In this document: piece after piece, positions 61,294 to 64,000 of the stretch
Layout of the letters: each line of letters opens with the position of its first letter
Position numbering within the stretch: the first letter of the stretch is position 1
Assembly: GCF_022829365.1 (NCBI RefSeq)
Contig: NZ_JAKSYJ010000111.1
Location: 62,001 to 126,000, forward strand
Length of the DNA stretch: 64,000 nucleotides
Direction: 5' to 3'
Origin: Methylobacterium sp. J-077
Lineage (GTDB): Bacteria > Pseudomonadota > Alphaproteobacteria > Rhizobiales > Beijerinckiaceae
Translations under genes and position numbers: made by a program
Notes under the pieces: model-generated
Told to the model about the DNA's origin: nothing
Seen by the model: the letters and a program-made list of their open reading frames with translations, nothing else
Database searches by the model: none

Positions 61294-62154
61294 TCAGGCC
61301 ATCGACTTGGCGAGCGCGTAGATCTCCTCGGCATCGAGCACCTGCTCGGTGCTCTCGAAGAGCTGACCTACGCAGGCCCGGTGCAGCTTGAGCTTCAGGC
61401 CGCCGATCCCGAGGGCGCCGAAGGCCTTCTTGCCGTTGCGATCCTTGCCCTTGTCCATCACCTCGATGCCGCCGATGCCGGTCGGGGGCTGGGCGTTGTA
61501 GTCGGCCACGAATTCGATCGACGGTTCCTGCGCCCAGGCGGCTTCGGGGAGCAGCTCGACGCCGATGGCGCCGGCCGTGAACACGAGGTTGGTGCCCTTC
61601 ACCAGCGCGACGCGGGAGGCCTCATCGGGGGTGGCGGCGGCCTTCACGTTGACCTTGAAGCGGGTGTTGATCTGGTCGGCGGCGGCCTGGGTCTTGTCGA
61701 GCGCCCGGCCCGCGATCGTCACCTCGGCGCCCTCGCCGGCGAGCAGCGCCGCCGAGCGCATGCCCACCGGGCCGGTGCCCGCCAGCACGACCGCCTTCTT
61801 GCCCTGCAGCGAGCCCGCGGCCTTGGCCACCAGCGCCACGCCGGCGGCGGCCGTGGTGTTCGAGCCGTTGGAATCGAGCATCACCGAGACCCGGAACGGG
61901 CCGAAGAACCGCTTCTTGACGGCCGCGAACAGCTCCTCGCCGGCCGCCATGCTGCCGCCGCCGACGAAGATCGCCGTCGACTTCTTCTCGGAGCCGCCGC
62001 GGGTGTAGATCGTGCCGTCGACCAGAGCGCCGACGTTGTCGGGGGTCACGCTGCCGTAGCCGGTGATGTGATCGGCGCCGCCGTCGTAGCCGACCACCGT
62101 GTCGAACACGTTCGGGACCGGATCGGTGTCGAACAGGAACAGCAGCTTCTTCAT
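61294..62154 (-). CDS. mtdA: NADP-dependent methylene-H4MPT/methylene-H4F dehydrogenase
   Basis: The 286-residue enzyme oxidises methylene-H4F (and methylene-H4MPT) with NADP+. It begins MKKLLFLFDTDPVPNVFDTVVGYDGGADHITGYGSV and has the Rossmann glycine motif KAVVLAGTGPVGMRSAALLAGEGAEVTIAGRALD. Length matches MtdA (about 288). The ATG at 62154 is the conserved start; the longer frame runs through repeat DNA and is rejected. Confidence 0.97.
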   Translation of the reverse strand: MKKLLFLFDTDPVPNVFDTVVGYDGGADHITGYGSVTPDNVGALVDGTIYTRGGSEKKSTAIFVGGGSMAAGEELFAAVKKRFFGPFRVSVMLDSNGSNTTAAAGVALVAKAAGSLQGKKAVVLAGTGPVGMRSAALLAGEGAEVTIAGRALDKTQAAADQINTRFKVNVKAAATPDEASRVALVKGTNLVFTAGAIGVELLPEAAWAQEPSIEFVADYNAQPPTGIGGIEVMDKGKDRNGKKAFGALGIGGLKLKLHRACVGQLFESTEQVLDAEEIYALAKSMA

Positions 62155-62235
62155 CTCGGTTTCGATCCTTGTGTCGCGCCCAACGGCGCTGTCGCTGATT
62201 GTCGTTCGCGCTGTGGCGGAGATGCGCGGCCCTCT

Positions 62236-62343
62236 CCTCCCCCTTGTGGGGAGGAGCTGGAGGTGGGGGTGGTTCCGGAATGACCGGGGCGCTGCCGTCT
62301 GCACCACCCCCACCCCTAAACCCCTCCCCACAAGGGGGAGGGG
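62236..62343. repeat. Large inverted repeat in the hprA-mtdA gap
   Basis: CCCCCTTGTGGGGAGGAGC...GGTGGGGGTGGTT (62240-62274) and ACCACCCCCACCC...CCTCCCCACAAGGGGGAGGGG (62303-62343) are imperfect inverted arms of about 40 bases around a 28-base centre. The gap is 213 bases and otherwise empty. It would form a long RNA hairpin upstream of mtdA. Confidence 0.75.
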
Positions 62344-62367
62344 AAAGCGCCCTCCAAAATCCCTCGG

Positions 62368-63312
62368 CTATCCCTCGACCACGTTCTGCGGCTTGCCCGC
62401 CACGAACGCCTCGACATTGTCGACGAGCTGGTCGGCGAGGATCTGCATCGCCTCCTTGCTGGCCCAGGCCACGTGCGGGGTCACGATCAGGTTCGGCAGG
62501 TCGGCCTCGCACAGGATGTTGCCGTCCTTGGGCGGCTCCTGCGCGACCACGTCGAAGCCCGCCCCCGCGATGGTGCCGTCCTTGAGCGCGGCCAGAAGCG
62601 CCGCCTCGTCCACCAGCCCGCCCCGGGCCGTATTGATCAGGATGGCGTTCTTCTTCATCCGCTTGAGCTCGGCCGCGCCGATCAGCCCCTTGGTGTCGGG
62701 GGTCAGCGGCACGTGCAGCGTGATCACGTCGGACTGGGTGAGGATCGTCTCGAAATCGACCAGCCCGTCCTGCGGGAACACGTCGTAGGCCAGAACCTTC
62801 ATGCCCAGCGCCTCGGCGCGCTTGCCGATCGACTTGCCGAGCGCCCCGTAGCCGACGATCCCGAGCGTCGAGCCGGCGATGTCGTAGATCGGGTAGTCGA
62901 AGTAGCAGAACTGCTTGGACTTCGCCCAATCGCCCCGCCGCACCGAGTTGGCGTAGGGCACGATCGCCCGGCGCAGGGCGAACATCAGCCCGACCACGTG
63001 CTCGGGCACGGTGTTGAACGCGTAGTTGCGGATGTTGACGACCGTGACCCCTTGAGCCTTCGCCTGGGCCTTGTCGACCACGTCGGTGCCGGTGGCGGCC
63101 ACCGCGATCAGCTTCAGGTCGGGGAGTTGCTTCAGGGTCTCGGCCCGCATCGGGACCTTGTTGATCAGCGCGATCTCGGCTCCCTGAAGCCGCGCGATCG
63201 TGTCCTCGGGCGTCCAGGTGGAGTCGTGCTCGACGTATTCGTGCGGGAAGCTGAACGGCCGGACCGTCGCGTCGAGGGACTCACGGTCCAGGAACACGAT
63301 TTTCTTCGTCAT
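62368..63312 (-). CDS. hprA: Hydroxypyruvate reductase
   Basis: The 314-residue NAD(P)H-dependent D-2-hydroxyacid dehydrogenase reduces hydroxypyruvate to glycerate in the serine cycle. The nucleotide-binding motif is GIVGYGALGKSIGKRAEALGMKVLAYD near residue 150. The catalytic Arg is in NTARGGLVDEAAL and the catalytic His in TPHVAWASKEAM. It lies between sga and mtdA as in known methylotrophs. Confidence 0.96.
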   Translation of the reverse strand: MTKKIVFLDRESLDATVRPFSFPHEYVEHDSTWTPEDTIARLQGAEIALINKVPMRAETLKQLPDLKLIAVAATGTDVVDKAQAKAQGVTVVNIRNYAFNTVPEHVVGLMFALRRAIVPYANSVRRGDWAKSKQFCYFDYPIYDIAGSTLGIVGYGALGKSIGKRAEALGMKVLAYDVFPQDGLVDFETILTQSDVITLHVPLTPDTKGLIGAAELKRMKKNAILINTARGGLVDEAALLAALKDGTIAGAGFDVVAQEPPKDGNILCEADLPNLIVTPHVAWASKEAMQILADQLVDNVEAFVAGKPQNVVEG

Positions 63313-63415
63313 GGATCCCCTCTCGGGCGACGGGCGGTTTCCTCGGGATTCTTGGTCTTCCTTGCGCGTCGGGGCGGGTCCGGCAACCCGGTCCCGCCCC
63401 GATCGCGTGCGCGGC

Positions 63416-64000
63416 TTACGCCTTATGCAGCGGATTCTCGCGCAGGTAGCTGGACGCCGCGGCGACGCCGGAGCCCGGCGTGACCTTGATGCCGCAATCG
63501 AGCATCGCCATCTCGGCGCCCGCGATGGCGCCGAGCAGCGACAGCTCGTTCAGATCGCCCAGGTGGCCGATCCGGAACACCTTGCCGGCGACTTTCGACA
63601 GGCCGGCACCCAGCGAGAGATTGTAGCGGTCGTAGGCGTGGGTGATCACCTGGGCGGCGTCGGCGCCCTCCGGGACCACGATCGCCGTGACCGTGTCGGA
63701 GTTCCACTTGGGCTCCTTGGCGCAGGGCTTCAGGCCCCAGGCCGCCACCGCCTGGCGGGTCGCCTCGGCGAGCACGTGATGGCGATGGTAGATGTTCTCC
63801 AGCCCCTCCTCCTTCACGATCGCCAGGGCCTCGCGCAGGCCGTAGAGCAGCGGCAGAACCGGCGTGTAGGGGAAGTAGCCCGTGGCGTTGGCCGCGAGCT
63901 GGTCCTTCCAGGCGAAGTAGGCGTGGCCGAGCCGGTCGTTGCGGCCCGCCCCGCCCTCGGCGATCTTCAGCGCCTTCGGGCTGATGCAGATCAGGCCGAG
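63416..64000 (-). CDS. sga: Serine-glyoxylate aminotransferase, N-terminus beyond the window
   Basis: The last 194 residues are visible; the gene runs off the right edge. The PLP enzyme transfers the amino group of serine to glyoxylate giving hydroxypyruvate and glycine. Visible segments are LICISPKALKIAEGGAG, YFPYTPVLPLLYGLREALAIVKEEGLENIYHRHHVLAEATRQAV and FRIGHLGDLNELSLLGAIAGAEMAM, a family signature. The PLP-binding lysine should lie just outside the window. Cluster position (first gene before hprA) confirms the call. Confidence 0.95.
   Translation of the reverse strand, partial: LGLICISPKALKIAEGGAGRNDRLGHAYFAWKDQLAANATGYFPYTPVLPLLYGLREALAIVKEEGLENIYHRHHVLAEATRQAVAAWGLKPCAKEPKWNSDTVTAIVVPEGADAAQVITHAYDRYNLSLGAGLSKVAGKVFRIGHLGDLNELSLLGAIAGAEMAMLDCGIKVTPGSGVAAASSYLRENPLHKA

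Overview
The window is high-GC DNA that reads as a Methylobacterium/Methylorubrum-type alphaproteobacterium (Rhizobiales). The decisive evidence is the last 10 kb, which carries the serine-cycle methylotrophy cluster in its classical order on the minus strand: sga (cut by the window end), hprA, mtdA, fchA, mtkA, mtkB, ppc, mclA. A formaldehyde-activating-enzyme homologue near 23.5 kb, and housekeeping genes with alphaproteobacterial features (Ffh with a Gly/Met/Pro-rich tail, RimM with a disordered N-terminal extension), agree. The species cannot be fixed from the sequence alone.

Layout. 0-6 kb: a truncated secreted EF-hand protein, a small Arg-rich secreted protein, a peptide-type solute-binding protein, a metallo-beta-lactamase-fold hydrolase, a DUF6894-type protein and a Rieske oxygenase, all on the minus strand. 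A 23-codon plus-strand mini-gene with an exceptional ribosome-binding site follows, then a coiled-coil protein. 6.2-11 kb: the translation/secretion block ffh - chorismate mutase - rpsP - rimM - (antisense methyltransferase) - trmD. 11.4-18.5 kb: serC-type aminotransferase, aquaporin, glnK-amtB with a sigma-54-like promoter, acyl-CoA thioesterase, UbiH-type monooxygenase. 18.5-23.2 kb: two cell-surface glycosyltransferases. 23.5-31.4 kb: the Fae homologue, then a MoxR ATPase - DUF58 - BatA/DUF4159 - large membrane protein operon. 31.6-36.5 kb: two tandem YejA-like binding proteins and one YejB permease, without YejE or YejF. 36.5-43.8 kb: NIPSNAP protein, AraC regulator divergent from an MFS transporter, a GNAT acetyltransferase, a Crp/Fnr regulator, an AT-rich island with two small genes, a Bcr/CflA-type exporter and a membrane-anchored cytochrome c. 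44-50.5 kb: kdsB, pheA, a brnA-like antitoxin gene with an in-frame amber stop, a tyrosine-phosphatase-like protein, a GNAT protein, ppa, a gamma-carbonic-anhydrase-like protein and several small exported proteins. 50.6-54.1 kb: a HTH protein, an overlapping PIG-L deacetylase / methyltransferase / glycosyltransferase operon and a P-loop kinase of atypical composition. 54.2-64 kb: the serine cycle.

How it works together. MtdA and FchA set the tetrahydrofolate-bound C1 supply. Sga and HprA interconvert glyoxylate/serine and hydroxypyruvate/glycerate. Ppc fixes CO2 to make oxaloacetate, MtkAB makes malyl-CoA, and MclA splits it into glyoxylate and acetyl-CoA. Intrinsic terminators and GC-rich palindromes in the longer gaps of this cluster suggest that it is not one uninterrupted, evenly expressed transcript.

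The most unusual signals are: the mini-gene at 5153-5224, whose Shine-Dalgarno is a full complement of the 16S rRNA 3' end and is faced by an upstream anti-SD look-alike; the Fae homologue in which the recalled catalytic histidine position is glutamate; the broken brnA; and the eight-repeat glycosyltransferase. No rRNA, tRNA, CRISPR array, insertion sequence or prophage was recognised.
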